Notes: generated by a model from the sequence alone, not told the origin. A DNA stretch of 64,000 bases from Methylococcaceae bacterium (GCA_006844705.1 SPJS01000201.1:1-64000), one strand, 5' to 3'; positions 29,198-38,967 are shown, counted from the first letter of the stretch. Translations and numbers: made by a program.

Positions 29198-31936
29198 CTA
29201 ACTGAGCAACTTCAACCCGGGCGGCAAGGCTTCGCCAAATACTTGTTTGGCTTCTTTTTCATCCAGTTGATGCACTTCGGTGACCATATTGATCCAGCTG
29301 GACGGTACTTTTGATTGTTGCAGTTTTTTGATCACCTGATCGCGGAGTTCGTCATCAATATCAAGAGCGCGGTCGCCACTTTTGCGGGCAATCAGGGTGG
29401 CAGCAAAGGCGGCCTCCGGGATTTTCTTCCAGTCACTTTTCATGATATCGACCAGCCATTGCTGTGCAGTGTGCAGGCTGATTACTTCATGCCGGTCGCC
29501 GTAAAACGGCATACGCGATCCAATCCGGCCCAGTGCCCACCAGGTTTGGCGAGGTTCGCTGGTTTTTTGCAGGCGTTTTAACAGCCATGTGCCCATTTGT
29601 TCCTTGTTTTCAACCGGCAATCGTTCCATCGTGCCTGCCAGACGCACCATATCCTCATAGCCACGGGTTTTGATTTGTTTGGCAATATTGCCCTGGCGTG
29701 CCGATGCCGGGTCGAGAAATTTACTGATGTGCTTGAACAGCAATTGCTGGGCATCGCTGTCCAGACCGCCCGCCAGTCGACGCCATAACGTCCACCATTC
29801 ACTCCAGTTCTGTTGTGAATTAACGTATTGAATGCTGTTGCTGTAGATTTTCCATAATTGCTCCACGCGCCAGTCATCCAGGGGATAGCCGTAACCGGGG
29901 CGCAGGCAGAAGCCGGTCAGATTTAGCCACAGGCGTTCATGGTTTTCACTGCGACGGCGGTTTTTGATGCAGCTTAATAATTCATCAAACAGGGCGCGCA
30001 GCACATGAGTTTCCCAGTCATTACGCGGCTGGTTCAGCGTTTTTTCAAGATCGGCGCGTAATGATTTTACCGCTTTCGGGTTGGCGTCTTTTGATCTGGA
30101 ACCGAATACTGCTCGGATAGCGTCAAGTGCCGGGATAATTTGCGCAGGTAACTGGGTGGTTTGCAGATTGACCGCGGCACTGCTTTTGCGCAATTGAAAT
30201 TCCACATCCCAGCGTTGTTCGGGATTATTTTGTGCCACGCATTGAATTTGCAATGTTCCCAGTTCGCTGTGGGTAACAGCCAGTTGGACGATGACTTCAC
30301 TGTTTTCCTGGCCTTCCAGTGCGACAGCGAGAGGCGGCAGTGAGTGGAAGGTTTCATTTTCCAGAGTGTAAATCTGCCCAGGTTTGAAGTCGCCATCCGC
30401 ACTGCAGGTCATCAGGTGAAAACGTACCGGCTGGCCAACGCGCAGGGCAAAGGATTGATCCTTCAAGACATGTTCTTCGCCTTCCGCTGTGCCTTTGGTT
30501 AACAGGCAAACACCTTGCTTTTGTTGCTGCTGATCATCCAGTATCAGAAAATAGCTGCGCGCTGCACCTCCTCCAATGGTTGAGGTTTTATGCTGTTTAG
30601 CCAGCGCATAACTGACCGCGCCATAGGCGACGGCAAGTTCCGGGTAGGTATTGTCAAGCAGTAACGGGGGATGTTGATTCCACGATGCTATTAAATTCTG
30701 TAGTCGCCTGGCGATGGGTTGACTGCGAAAAACACCGCCATTAAGCAGCAGGGCATCAGGCACGATATGCTCATCACCTCGTGCATCGCGCGCGCTTTGC
30801 GCATGGTGATTCAGAAAAGCGGCAATATGTTTGCTGACTGCGGGTTCAGCCGCATAGGGGAGGCCAAATTCAACCACGCCACTGCGCTTTTTATCCGGTA
30901 ATTCATTGATCGCAGACAGTGGAAAAAAACCATCCAGCGCAATGTCTTGCACTTCAGCACGGCTAAATGATGCGCTGCGGCTGCCTCCAATCAGTTTGGA
31001 GCCGCCTCCAAGCAAGGTGACAGTCAATTGTTCAGGCGCATTTTCGGCCAGCAGCTTTTCCTTGGCTTGACGGCATTGTTCAATTAATTGGGAAAACTCG
31101 GCCGCCGGTAGTTTTTTGTCCGGGCTGATGCGTTTCTCCGCCCGATGTGCCAGTGCCAGATCAATATTATCACCGCCAAGCATTAAATGGTCGCCCACGC
31201 CAATACGTGACAGTTGCGGTTCTGTGTGGTTATGATCCACTTTAATCAGCGTGAAATCGGTGGTGCCTCCGCCTACATCACATACCAGTAGCAGATGCGC
31301 ATTATTCAGTGCTGCGCCGGTTTTCCCCTGATGCCGGTGCAGCCAGTCATAACAGACGGCCTGCGGCTCTTCCAGTAGCCGGATCTGTGTTAAACCGGCC
31401 AGTTGCGCGGCTTCCAGGGTTAAACGGCGTGCCGCTTCATCAAAGGATGCCGGAACGGTAATGATGATGTCCTGTGCTTCCAGTGGCGCTTCCGGAAACT
31501 GGTGAGACCACACGCTGCGAATATGTTTTAGATAACTGGCGCTGGCTTCCAGCGGGGAAACCTTGGCCACTTCGTCAGGGGCTCCCCACGGCAGAATTGC
31601 AGCGCTATGATCAACCGAGGGATGCGACAGCCAGCTTTTGGCACTGCTCACCAGTCGCCCCTGCGATTTTGCCCCCAGCACACGCGCCGCCTCACCAATC
31701 ACCGCCTGATCATCAGCCGCCAGAAATGCAGTATCGGCATCTGATAATTCACCCACTGCAGGATGGTATCGTGCTGACGGCAGCAGGGGTTGACTGGCAA
31801 CCTGACCGGGTGCAGTCAACTGTGCAATCTCGAATAGTTTCGCCTCGCCATCTTTTGCCGCAAACGGACAATAGGCGACCACGGTATGGGTGGTGCCCAG
31901 GTCTATGCCGACATGATAATGCGCTTGTTTGCTCAA
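29198..31936 (-). CDS. Hsp70-family protein with long C-terminal extension
   Basis: DnaK-like ATPase. The actin-like nucleotide-binding domain covers about residues 1-440: phosphate-1 motif VGIDLGTTHTVVAY, IITVPASFDEAARR, and phosphate-2 motif LVCDVGGGTTDFTL. A substrate-binding-like region follows (about 470-600), then about 300 helical residues of the DUF3731 type (NRRRSENHERLWLNLTGFCLRPGYGYPLDDWR). 912 aa is far longer than DnaK (638). Client and partner unknown; no DnaJ or GrpE nearby. The start is TTG at 31936, 2 bp after the stop of the YqaA-type gene, so the two are probably coupled. Confidence 0.85.
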   Translation of the reverse strand: MSKQAHYHVGIDLGTTHTVVAYCPFAAKDGEAKLFEIAQLTAPGQVASQPLLPSARYHPAVGELSDADTAFLAADDQAVIGEAARVLGAKSQGRLVSSAKSWLSHPSVDHSAAILPWGAPDEVAKVSPLEASASYLKHIRSVWSHQFPEAPLEAQDIIITVPASFDEAARRLTLEAAQLAGLTQIRLLEEPQAVCYDWLHRHQGKTGAALNNAHLLLVCDVGGGTTDFTLIKVDHNHTEPQLSRIGVGDHLMLGGDNIDLALAHRAEKRISPDKKLPAAEFSQLIEQCRQAKEKLLAENAPEQLTVTLLGGGSKLIGGSRSASFSRAEVQDIALDGFFPLSAINELPDKKRSGVVEFGLPYAAEPAVSKHIAAFLNHHAQSARDARGDEHIVPDALLLNGGVFRSQPIARRLQNLIASWNQHPPLLLDNTYPELAVAYGAVSYALAKQHKTSTIGGGAARSYFLILDDQQQQKQGVCLLTKGTAEGEEHVLKDQSFALRVGQPVRFHLMTCSADGDFKPGQIYTLENETFHSLPPLAVALEGQENSEVIVQLAVTHSELGTLQIQCVAQNNPEQRWDVEFQLRKSSAAVNLQTTQLPAQIIPALDAIRAVFGSRSKDANPKAVKSLRADLEKTLNQPRNDWETHVLRALFDELLSCIKNRRRSENHERLWLNLTGFCLRPGYGYPLDDWRVEQLWKIYSNSIQYVNSQQNWSEWWTLWRRLAGGLDSDAQQLLFKHISKFLDPASARQGNIAKQIKTRGYEDMVRLAGTMERLPVENKEQMGTWLLKRLQKTSEPRQTWWALGRIGSRMPFYGDRHEVISLHTAQQWLVDIMKSDWKKIPEAAFAATLIARKSGDRALDIDDELRDQVIKKLQQSKVPSSWINMVTEVHQLDEKEAKQVFGEALPPGLKLLS

Positions 31937-31938
31937 GA

Positions 31939-32526
31939 TTAATGCGCGGGGTAGACAAATTTGTAAATAAGCCCGCCGATGACAACCAGCGCGACGACAA
32001 TCCAGCCCAGCATATCCATGTATTTACGCAGGCCTTTCTCCAGCTTTTCACCGCCAGCGGCAATCAGCAGGGCGACCAGGAAGAAGCGCGCTCCGCGGCC
32101 GATAAAGGAAGCGAGAATAAAAGGCAGCAAGGCCATGTTGAGGGCACCGGCGGCGATGGTGAAAACTTTGTAAGGTATTGGCGAGAAACCGGCAATGAAC
32201 ACGGCCCATACGCCCCATTCGTTAAAAAACTCTTCAGCCAGCAGGTATTTTGACCAGTATTTGGTTTCCTGCAGCCAGGGGGCGACCGCATCAAACAGGA
32301 AGTAGCCGATGCCATAGCCCAGTATGCCACCAAGTACTGAGGTGATCGTGGTCAGTAAGGCCAGTTTCTTGGCTTTCTCAGGTCGAGCTAGTGACATTGG
32401 CGCAAGCATCACATCGGGTGGAATCGGGAAAAACGAGGATTCTGCAAAGCTCAGGGCACCCAGGTATTTATCGGCGTGTTTGTGGCGTGACCAGGTCAAC
32501 GCCTGGTCGTAAAGTTTTTGGAACAT
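31939..32526 (-). CDS. YqaA/DedA-type (VTT-domain) inner-membrane protein
   Basis: 195-residue polytopic protein with SNARE-associated/VTT features: YLGALSFAESSFFPIPPDVMLAPM and GFSPIPYKVFTIAAGAL, which carry the conserved E...FPxPxD and F.P.P re-entrant-loop motifs. Most similar in layout to YqaA proteins. Possibly a lipid or undecaprenyl-phosphate related transporter. ATG at 32526, 1 bp after the pcm stop, is preferred; an upstream in-frame start would overlap pcm by about 60 bp. Downstream gene is the Hsp70-like protein. Confidence 0.8.
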   Translation of the reverse strand: MFQKLYDQALTWSRHKHADKYLGALSFAESSFFPIPPDVMLAPMSLARPEKAKKLALLTTITSVLGGILGYGIGYFLFDAVAPWLQETKYWSKYLLAEEFFNEWGVWAVFIAGFSPIPYKVFTIAAGALNMALLPFILASFIGRGARFFLVALLIAAGGEKLEKGLRKYMDMLGWIVVALVVIGGLIYKFVYPAH

Positions 32527-32527
32527 A

Positions 32528-33187
32528 TTAATTTTTACCAGAAAGAAAAGGAACAAAAACGACATTATCAAATAATTCATCCTCAAAGCCTGAGGAGGTG
32601 CGGGTGATTCTGTGCAATTGCTGGTGTTTGCCTTTACCGGTCGGGATAATCATCACGCCGCCAACGGCCAGTTGTTGCAACAGGGTTTGAGGGATTTCGG
32701 TCGGGGCAGCGGCTACCAGTATGGCATCATACGGCGCATGTTCTTCCCAGCCCAGGTTGCCATCGCTGTATTGAAAACTGATGTTTTTTAATTTTAATTC
32801 CCAGGTATGATCGCGTGCTTTTTTCAGCAGGGGTGCCAGTCGTTCAATTGAATAGACCTTACCAAACAGTTTGGCCAGGATGGCCGTTTGGTAACCGCAA
32901 CCAGTCCCTATTTCCAGTACCGAGCCGGTTTTGCATTTCTGTACCAGCAGCTCGGTCATGCGGCCAACGATATAGGGTTGCGAGATGGTCTGGTTATGAC
33001 CGATGGGCAGGGCGGTATCTTCGTAGGAGCGGCTGGCCAGTGCTTCATCAACAAAAATGTGACGTGGTATGTCCAGCATGATATCCAATACGCGTTGATC
33101 GCTGACGCCTTGTTGCTGCATTCGATCAATCATGCGTTGGCGGGTTCGGCGTGACGTCATGCCGATGCCCTGTATGCGGTAGTTCAT
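32528..33187 (-). CDS. pcm: Protein-L-isoaspartate O-methyltransferase
   Basis: Repairs isoaspartyl residues in damaged proteins using S-adenosylmethionine. SAM-binding [19 protein letters not shown] (about residues 82-100) and the substrate-facing [15 protein letters not shown] are diagnostic. 219 aa against 208 in E. coli. Its ATG overlaps the surE stop by 4 bp, the conserved surE-pcm arrangement. Confidence 0.94.
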   Translation of the reverse strand: MNYRIQGIGMTSRRTRQRMIDRMQQQGVSDQRVLDIMLDIPRHIFVDEALASRSYEDTALPIGHNQTISQPYIVGRMTELLVQKCKTGSVLEIGTGCGYQTAILAKLFGKVYSIERLAPLLKKARDHTWELKLKNISFQYSDGNLGWEEHAPYDAILVAAAPTEIPQTLLQQLAVGGVMIIPTGKGKHQQLHRITRTSSGFEDELFDNVVFVPFLSGKN

Positions 33188-33939
33188 GGATGAACCTCTT
33201 GTTCCAGCCAGTGACCAATGGTATCAATGCGGTCGTAGCGGGTTAAATCAAGTTGTAATGGCGTGACAGAAACAAAATGGTTCTGGATAGCAAAAAAATC
33301 GGTGCCGGGGCCAGCATCCTGTTCACTGCCTGGCGGGCCAACCCAGTAAATATCGCGACCGCGTGGATCCTGGCTGCGAATTACCGGTTCTGCACGATGG
33401 CGCTGTCCCAAACGTGTGGATTGATATCCCTTGATGTTGGATAAGGGGACGTCCGGCACATTGACATTCAATAAGGTATCTTGCGGTAGCGGATGCTGGG
33501 TGATTTTCTGCATTAACACGACAGCGACTTCGGCAGCGGTAGCAAAATGTTGTGGATTGTTTGATGCCAGAGATATGGCCACGGCAGGCAGTCCAAGAAA
33601 GCGGCCTTCGGTTGCGGCGGCGACAGTACCTGAATACAGTACGTCGTCGCCCAGATTGGCACCATGATTGATGCCGGCAAAGACCATGTCCGGTTCCTTG
33701 TCAAGAAATCCGGTGACGGCCAGGTGGACGCAATCAGTCGGAGTGCCATCCACACGGATATAGCCGTTTTCAGAATGCTGGGCACGCAGGGGCATTTCCA
33801 GGGTCAGGGAATTACTTGCGGCACTGCGATTTCGGTCCGGAGCAACAACAGATATTTCGGCATACTGTTGCAGGGCTTTGGCCAGATAATCAATCCCTGT
33901 GGCAAGATAGCCATCGTCATTGCTGATAAGAATGTGCAT
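33184..33939 (-). CDS. surE: 5'/3'-nucleotidase SurE
   Basis: Metal-dependent nucleoside monophosphatase and exopolyphosphatase associated with stationary-phase survival. N-terminal [14 protein letters not shown] supplies the metal-binding Asp-Asp, and [21 protein letters not shown] the Asn/Ser ligands. 251 aa is standard. First gene of the surE-pcm-yqaA-hsp70 run. Confidence 0.95.
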   Translation of the reverse strand: MHILISNDDGYLATGIDYLAKALQQYAEISVVAPDRNRSAASNSLTLEMPLRAQHSENGYIRVDGTPTDCVHLAVTGFLDKEPDMVFAGINHGANLGDDVLYSGTVAAATEGRFLGLPAVAISLASNNPQHFATAAEVAVVLMQKITQHPLPQDTLLNVNVPDVPLSNIKGYQSTRLGQRHRAEPVIRSQDPRGRDIYWVGPPGSEQDAGPGTDFFAIQNHFVSVTPLQLDLTRYDRIDTIGHWLEQEVHP

Positions 33940-34001
33940 GCTGCTTTAATTCACTATAAAATCGACAATACTAGCAAATTTCATTAAGCAAATTCATTAC
34001 C

Positions 34002-34571
34002 GTGACAAAAAAAACACCTGATTCTGACGATGCAGCCTTGTTTAGACAGTCTGTCGGCAGGGTCAACAAGATCAGGCAGGACAAGATCTGGCTGACGCCG
34101 GGCGACAAACCCAAAGCGCGTCCCAGGAAAAAAATGCTGGAGCCGGAAAATCCGCTGCAAAACACGCTGGATGAAGGCGTCGAGCGGTTAAGCCATGAAG
34201 ACAAACAGGGGTTTTTGACCCCGGGCATGCAGAAAAATGTGCTGAAAAAACTGCGCAAAGGGGTGTACGGGCTGGATGCGACGATTGATTTGCACGGGTA
34301 TACCAGTGCCAAAGCCAAATTGATGCTGGTGAAATTTATGCATCATTGTGTGGAAAATGGTTTCCGCTGTGTACACATTATTCATGGCAAGGGTTACCGT
34401 TCACAGGACAGCCATCCGGTATTGAAGAATGATGTCAATGTGTGGCTAAGACAGCATCGAGATGTGCTGGCCTTTTGTTCGGCGCCGCCCCGGGAAGGCG
34501 GGACGGGTGCTGTAATGGTGTTGTTACGCTTGTCCGAGAAATACCGCGAAGAGGACGAGGCCGAGTACTAA
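34002..34571 (+). CDS. Smr-domain protein (SmrA/YdaL-like)
   Basis: Small MutS-related domain protein; Smr domains of this type are endoribonucleases that rescue stalled ribosomes or nick nucleic acid. The domain spans about residues 90-175: DLHGYTSAKAKLML, HIIHGKGYRSQ and the C-terminal GGTGAVMVLLR, with the DxH and HGKG motifs intact. The N-terminal 85 residues (SDDAALFRQSVGRVNKI) resemble E. coli SmrA. GTG start at 34002. The last 48 bp overlap the 3' end of uppP on the opposite strand. Confidence 0.85.
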   Translation: MTKKTPDSDDAALFRQSVGRVNKIRQDKIWLTPGDKPKARPRKKMLEPENPLQNTLDEGVERLSHEDKQGFLTPGMQKNVLKKLRKGVYGLDATIDLHGYTSAKAKLMLVKFMHHCVENGFRCVHIIHGKGYRSQDSHPVLKNDVNVWLRQHRDVLAFCSAPPREGGTGAVMVLLRLSEKYREEDEAEY

Positions 34572-35324
34572 ACGGTAATACACAAACGGAATCATGCCGA
34601 TGTTGTGCAGCAGTTTTAGAAACCAGCCGATGGTCAGATAGGCGACGACTGCGGAAACAATCGCGCCGACCGCCATCATGTCCCATTGCACTTGGGCCTT
34701 ACTTTCTACCAGGTCTTTGGTCAGCATGAATCCGGCCAGGGTAATGACCGGGATGGATAACAGGAATGAGAAGCGGGCGGATTGTTCCCGTTTCAAGCCG
34801 CTGAACAAGCCACCGGTGATGGTAATGCCTGATCGTGATGTGCCCGGTATCAGAGCGAGTGCTTGAAAACACCCGACCAAAATAGCATCCAGCAATGTAA
34901 TTTGATCGCGTTTTTCTGTGGCCAGTTTTTCAGCAATCCACAGGAGTACACCAAATACAATCGTACTTCCCGCGATAACCAAAGGTGAGCGCAGAATCTC
35001 TTTTACTCCATCGGGCAGTAAAATACCGACCAGGCCTACCGGAATGGTGCCGATGACCACATACCAGGCCAGCTTGCTGTCTTCCGTCACACCTTTGCCG
35101 GTGAGGGATTTAACCCAGGCCACGATAATCTGTCCGACATCTTTCCGGTAATAGGCGACAACGGCGGTTAATGTGCCCACATGGACCGCGACATCAAAGG
35201 CCAGTCCCTGATCATCCCAACCGGTAACAATAGGCATCAGGATCAGGTGAGCGGAACTGGAAATCGGTAAAAACTCGGTCAAGCCTTGTAACAGGGCGAG
35301 AGCAATTGCTTGAAAAATATCCAT
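34524..35324 (-). CDS. uppP: Undecaprenyl-diphosphatase UppP (BacA)
   Basis: Recycles undecaprenyl diphosphate to the monophosphate carrier of peptidoglycan and O-antigen synthesis; confers bacitracin tolerance. GLTEFLPISSSAHLIL (about residues 14-29, catalytic Glu and Ser region) and PGTSRSGITITGGL are the two signature segments. 266 aa with about eight membrane helices. The 3' end overlaps smr. Confidence 0.95.
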   Translation of the reverse strand: MDIFQAIALALLQGLTEFLPISSSAHLILMPIVTGWDDQGLAFDVAVHVGTLTAVVAYYRKDVGQIIVAWVKSLTGKGVTEDSKLAWYVVIGTIPVGLVGILLPDGVKEILRSPLVIAGSTIVFGVLLWIAEKLATEKRDQITLLDAILVGCFQALALIPGTSRSGITITGGLFSGLKREQSARFSFLLSIPVITLAGFMLTKDLVESKAQVQWDMMAVGAIVSAVVAYLTIGWFLKLLHNIGMIPFVYYRLVLGLVLFAVFLGQA

Positions 35325-35340
35325 GTTAAATAAGTGTGAG

Positions 35341-36618
35341 TTACAGGAACCAGGTGCTTAACCAGGGCACGTAAGTAATTATAAGTACAGTGATTAACAA
35401 TATAGCCATGAATGGAAGACTGGCATGGTAAATTTCGGTAATTGGTTTTTTAAAGCGATAACTCGCGATAAACAGGTTCATGCCGACCGGCGGGGTTAAA
35501 TAACCGATTTGCATATTGGCGAGAAAAATAATGCCCAGGTGGATCGGGTGAATGTCGTAACTGAGGGCAATCGGCACGATGAGCGGGACGACAATGACCA
35601 GTGCAGAAAATATATCCAGAATGGCGCCAAGTAACAGCAGGAAAATATTGAGCACAATAAGGAATGTGAGTTTATCGTCCACATTGGCCTTGACCCAGGT
35701 GAATAAATGATCAGGAATCTGGGCATCTATCATAAAGTTGGTGAAGGCCATCGAGACACCCAGAATTAAAAGGATGCCGCCAACCATCTTCATCGAGTCA
35801 TTGGTGACTTTAACCAGTTGTTTCATATTGATTTCTTTGTATATGAAACATTCGACAATCAAAACATAAAGCGCCGTGACTGCGGCAACTTCTGAAATGG
35901 CCAGAATGCCACTGAAAATACCGGCGGTAACAAACAGGGGTAAAGGTAATTCCCACGCCGCATCTTTGATGGCCTGGCCCGCTTCCAGCCACGAGAAGTG
36001 GCCTTTGGCTAATTGAATGGAACGGGTACTGTAGACAGACCAAAGCGAAAGCAAAACGATCATCAACAGTGCGGGCATGACACCAGCCATGAATAATTGT
36101 GGCAGGGTGAAGGTCGCCCCGACTTCCATTTGCTGGACAATAATGCCGTATAAAATTAAGGGTACGGACGGGGGTAATAATAAGCCAAGACTACCGGTGG
36201 TAGTGACCAGACCCAGACTGAATGGTTGCGGATATCCGTCTTTTAATAACGCCGGGAGCAGCAGTGCACCCAGCGCGACAATGGTAATCCCCGATGCACC
36301 GGTAAATGCGGTGAAGGCCGAGCAGGCAAGCAGCGAGACAATGGCTAATCCTGAAGGCAGCCAGCCGAAAAAGACCCGGGTTAAATGTACGATACGTTCA
36401 GATGTATTGCTTTCCGACAGGATGTATCCACTGAATGTAAATAATGGCAAGGCGACCAATAAGGGGGTTTCTGCCAGACGGTAAACTTCTGCGGCGATGA
36501 TGGTGAAATCTACCTCTGTTATAGTAAAACCCACCATGGTTGCGGCCAGTATGACAGCAAATAACGGGGCTCCTAACAGCAGCATCAGGATGATGACAGC
36601 AATGGCAAAATAGATCAT
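35341..36618 (-). CDS. dctM: TRAP transporter large permease (DctM-type)
   Basis: Twelve-helix membrane subunit of a tripartite ATP-independent periplasmic transporter, driven by the sodium or proton gradient. LLGAPLFAVILA, AFTGASGITIVALGALLLPALLKDGYP and the later LLLGAILDIFSALVIVVPLIVP with PPVGMNLFIAS are DctM hallmarks. 425 aa is normal. The ATG overlaps the DctQ stop by 1 bp (TGATG). Confidence 0.92.
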   Translation of the reverse strand: MIYFAIAVIILMLLLGAPLFAVILAATMVGFTITEVDFTIIAAEVYRLAETPLLVALPLFTFSGYILSESNTSERIVHLTRVFFGWLPSGLAIVSLLACSAFTAFTGASGITIVALGALLLPALLKDGYPQPFSLGLVTTTGSLGLLLPPSVPLILYGIIVQQMEVGATFTLPQLFMAGVMPALLMIVLLSLWSVYSTRSIQLAKGHFSWLEAGQAIKDAAWELPLPLFVTAGIFSGILAISEVAAVTALYVLIVECFIYKEINMKQLVKVTNDSMKMVGGILLILGVSMAFTNFMIDAQIPDHLFTWVKANVDDKLTFLIVLNIFLLLLGAILDIFSALVIVVPLIVPIALSYDIHPIHLGIIFLANMQIGYLTPPVGMNLFIASYRFKKPITEIYHASLPFMAILLITVLIITYVPWLSTWFL

Positions 36619-37085
36619 CAGTCGTTTTGAGGTTTAAAAATGGCAGCGATGTAGCGAAGGGAAATAATCAATAACGCAAAGGGAATGACGGCTTCACAAA
36701 TCCAGATAGGCACCGATGAGAAAGCCATGCCGCCATAAGTATATTCCTGAGCAACAAAATCAATACTGTACCAAGTCAGGGTCAGGCAAATGGATACGGT
36801 GAACATGTGTGTCAGTCGATTAATCCATCTCAGGTATGCCTCGGGTAATTTATTATTCAGCACATCAATATTGATATGTTCCGTTTGGCGGCTGGCGACC
36901 ATAGCACCAATCAATGCCAGCCATAGCACCACGACGCGCATGTAATCATCAGCCCACAACAGGCCGCTGTCCAGCAGGTTACGCATGATAATCTGCAGCA
37001 CAGAAATGATGATCAATGACAGGAACAGCCCAGCCAGAAATATCGTTTCCAGTGTGTTCAAAAGTCTGTGCAGTTTATGCCACAT
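36618..37085 (-). CDS. dctQ: TRAP transporter small permease (DctQ-type)
   Basis: 155-residue four-helix subunit that partners DctM. LLWADDYMRVVVLWLALIGAMVASRQTEHINIDVL is the conserved DctQ segment (cytoplasmic/periplasmic loop between helices 2 and 3). Spacing to the solute-binding gene upstream is 2 bp, to DctM a 1-bp overlap. Confidence 0.9.
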   Translation of the reverse strand: MWHKLHRLLNTLETIFLAGLFLSLIIISVLQIIMRNLLDSGLLWADDYMRVVVLWLALIGAMVASRQTEHINIDVLNNKLPEAYLRWINRLTHMFTVSICLTLTWYSIDFVAQEYTYGGMAFSSVPIWICEAVIPFALLIISLRYIAAIFKPQND

Positions 37086-37087
37086 GG

Positions 37088-38086
37088 TTATTGAGCAGTA
37101 TGACGAAGCTGGTTCAACATTTGATTGATTTCGGCGATTTTGTCTTTCGACAGACCGCTGTTTTGTTCAATATTTTGATTCGCCTTTTTGCTGGTTTCAA
37201 TCAAACGCTGGATGGTGGGGTCATCCAGTGTCAGGAAGTCAACACCTTGCTGTTTTAACGCAGCAATGGCATCAAGGTTGTTTTGGCGGCTGTGTTTGTC
37301 TATTTCGTCAGATATTTGCCCCATAACGGTTCTAACAATGGTTTGATCTTCAGGGGAAATGCGCTTAAAGGCTTTTTGATCCAGAACAATGAGACCAAAA
37401 CCATACATCAGCGGGTAATCTGTGACATATTTGATTTTGGTATGCCATTGTAGGGCAAGAGCGCCCGTGGGTGGCGCAGCAGCCACATTAATCATGCCGG
37501 TCTGCAGGCCCATTAAAACATCACGTAATGGTAGTGGAATAGGGGAGATACCAAAAGCTTTCATGGCTTCAATGGCAATCGAGTTTTGACTGGGCACCCA
37601 GACTTTTTGTTGCAGTAATTGATCAAAAGTCTGTACCGGGCTGGTGGACATCAGGTAGACCATGCCGACTTCGGCAATGCCGAATGTGACATAGCCATTG
37701 TCTTCCAGTCCTTGCTTCAATACGGGGTCCATCTGTTTACGGATGGCATCAACTTCATCCAGTGAATTAAACTGCAGGATCAGGTTGTAAAGTTGAATAT
37801 CAGGATATACGTCGCTAAGAGAAGAATTGGTCAAGGCGGCACCATGCAGCTGACGCAGGCGAATTTTTCTCAAAACCCCTTTGCTGTCACCCATCACTCC
37901 ACCGGGATAAAATTTGAATTTAACCCGGCCTGAGGTTTGCTCTTCAATGTGCTTGGCCCCAGCACGCATTCGTTGCATCCAGTAAGAACCATCAGGTGAA
38001 ATAGTGGCGATTTTAAAGGTAAACGCCGAAGCCTGAGTGGCATTCAGAGATAAACAAAAAAATAAAACTAAGTGAATAAATTTCAT
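37088..38086 (-). CDS. dctP: TRAP transporter solute-binding protein (DctP/TatP-type)
   Basis: Periplasmic binding protein of the DctP family. Signal peptide about residues 1-21 (ending QASA), then FTFKIATISPDGSYWMQRMRAGAKHIEEQTSGRVKFKFYPGG, where the family opening is clear. The usual arginine that clamps a carboxylate (R in the VRxP segment) is not obvious: the corresponding region reads QKVWVPSQNSIAIEAMKAFG. With a TatT partner immediately upstream, the ligand may not be a small dicarboxylate. 332 aa. 2 bp from DctQ, 5 bp from the TatT-type gene. Confidence 0.88.
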   Translation of the reverse strand: MKFIHLVLFFCLSLNATQASAFTFKIATISPDGSYWMQRMRAGAKHIEEQTSGRVKFKFYPGGVMGDSKGVLRKIRLRQLHGAALTNSSLSDVYPDIQLYNLILQFNSLDEVDAIRKQMDPVLKQGLEDNGYVTFGIAEVGMVYLMSTSPVQTFDQLLQQKVWVPSQNSIAIEAMKAFGISPIPLPLRDVLMGLQTGMINVAAAPPTGALALQWHTKIKYVTDYPLMYGFGLIVLDQKAFKRISPEDQTIVRTVMGQISDEIDKHSRQNNLDAIAALKQQGVDFLTLDDPTIQRLIETSKKANQNIEQNSGLSKDKIAEINQMLNQLRHTAQ

Positions 38087-38091
38087 AAGAG

Positions 38092-38967
38092 TTAGAAATA
38101 ATCTTGGGAAGAGTCGAGTAATTCACGCGCCTGCTGTTGTGCAAGCGAGTTGGTCAGCGTTAATCCGGGTACGGCTGGATCAGCATTGATGGCTTCATTA
38201 AGGAGCATGTCATGTAATTCCTGATCAAACATCATACGTGCATATTGTTTTGCATACATGACGTGAACCATCAGATTTTTTCGTTCTGAAGCCGTCAGCG
38301 CTTTTTCAAAATATTGTTGAGCACGTGCAGGGTTGCCGCCTAAAGCTGGCGGCAGAAGGCTTTCCAGAACCGCCTTGTAGAGCAAAGGTTCACCCTTGTT
38401 CAGGTGCTCATCGTATTCAACGACTACTTGTATGATGCGTTTGACCTGTGCCAGTTGGGCTATCGCATTCCAGTCTGATTTATTGGCCTGAATCCATCCC
38501 GCCCAGGCTTTGGCTGTAATATATAGAGAAGGGATTGAGTCTTCATCAACATGAGTAAGCCGTTGTTCAAACTCCGCGAACGGTAAGCTGTTTAAATCAC
38601 AAAGCTGATTATTCTGAATGCAAATGGCTTGCATTGAATAATTCAATGCTTTGTTACTCAAAATAATTTTTCTGTTTGATTCCTGTTCAGAAAGCAGGGT
38701 GGCATAAGCCGCATAAAGCTGTGATGTTGATAATAAAGTTTTGGCGTTGTCCGGGCTATTAACTATAAATGATTCCTGTAACAGTAAATAGGCAGGGATG
38801 GCTGATTGCACTAAAGCAGGGTCATTAGCGTCTAAAATAGCCTGTTGCAGGTTTTTAGCCAGATTATCTGTCGCGCTCGAAATAATGTAGCTGCAACCGT
38901 TAAAGGTCGATAACGTGAAGATGAAAAACAATAATCTTGCAAAGGGGAGAGTAAGGCGTGAAACCAT
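38092..38967 (-). CDS. tatT: TRAP-associated lipoprotein (TatT/T-component type)
   Basis: Lipoprotein with a lipobox STFNGC (Cys about residue 25 from ATG 38967) and an all-helical TPR-like body that fits the TatT component of tetratricopeptide-associated TRAP (TPAT) transporters. Features: a helix-rich middle with conserved LLxxExY-type packing, the SLLPPALGGNPARAQQYFEKAL segment near residue 210, and RMMFDQELHDMLLNEAI near the end. In Treponema the T component trimerises, carries a pore through the body and docks on the P protein. ATG at 38967 is chosen because it gives a proper lipoprotein signal; an in-frame start 57 bp upstream does not. It heads a tatT-dctP-dctQ-dctM run. Confidence 0.8.
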   Translation of the reverse strand: MVSRLTLPFARLLFFIFTLSTFNGCSYIISSATDNLAKNLQQAILDANDPALVQSAIPAYLLLQESFIVNSPDNAKTLLSTSQLYAAYATLLSEQESNRKIILSNKALNYSMQAICIQNNQLCDLNSLPFAEFEQRLTHVDEDSIPSLYITAKAWAGWIQANKSDWNAIAQLAQVKRIIQVVVEYDEHLNKGEPLLYKAVLESLLPPALGGNPARAQQYFEKALTASERKNLMVHVMYAKQYARMMFDQELHDMLLNEAINADPAVPGLTLTNSLAQQQARELLDSSQDYF

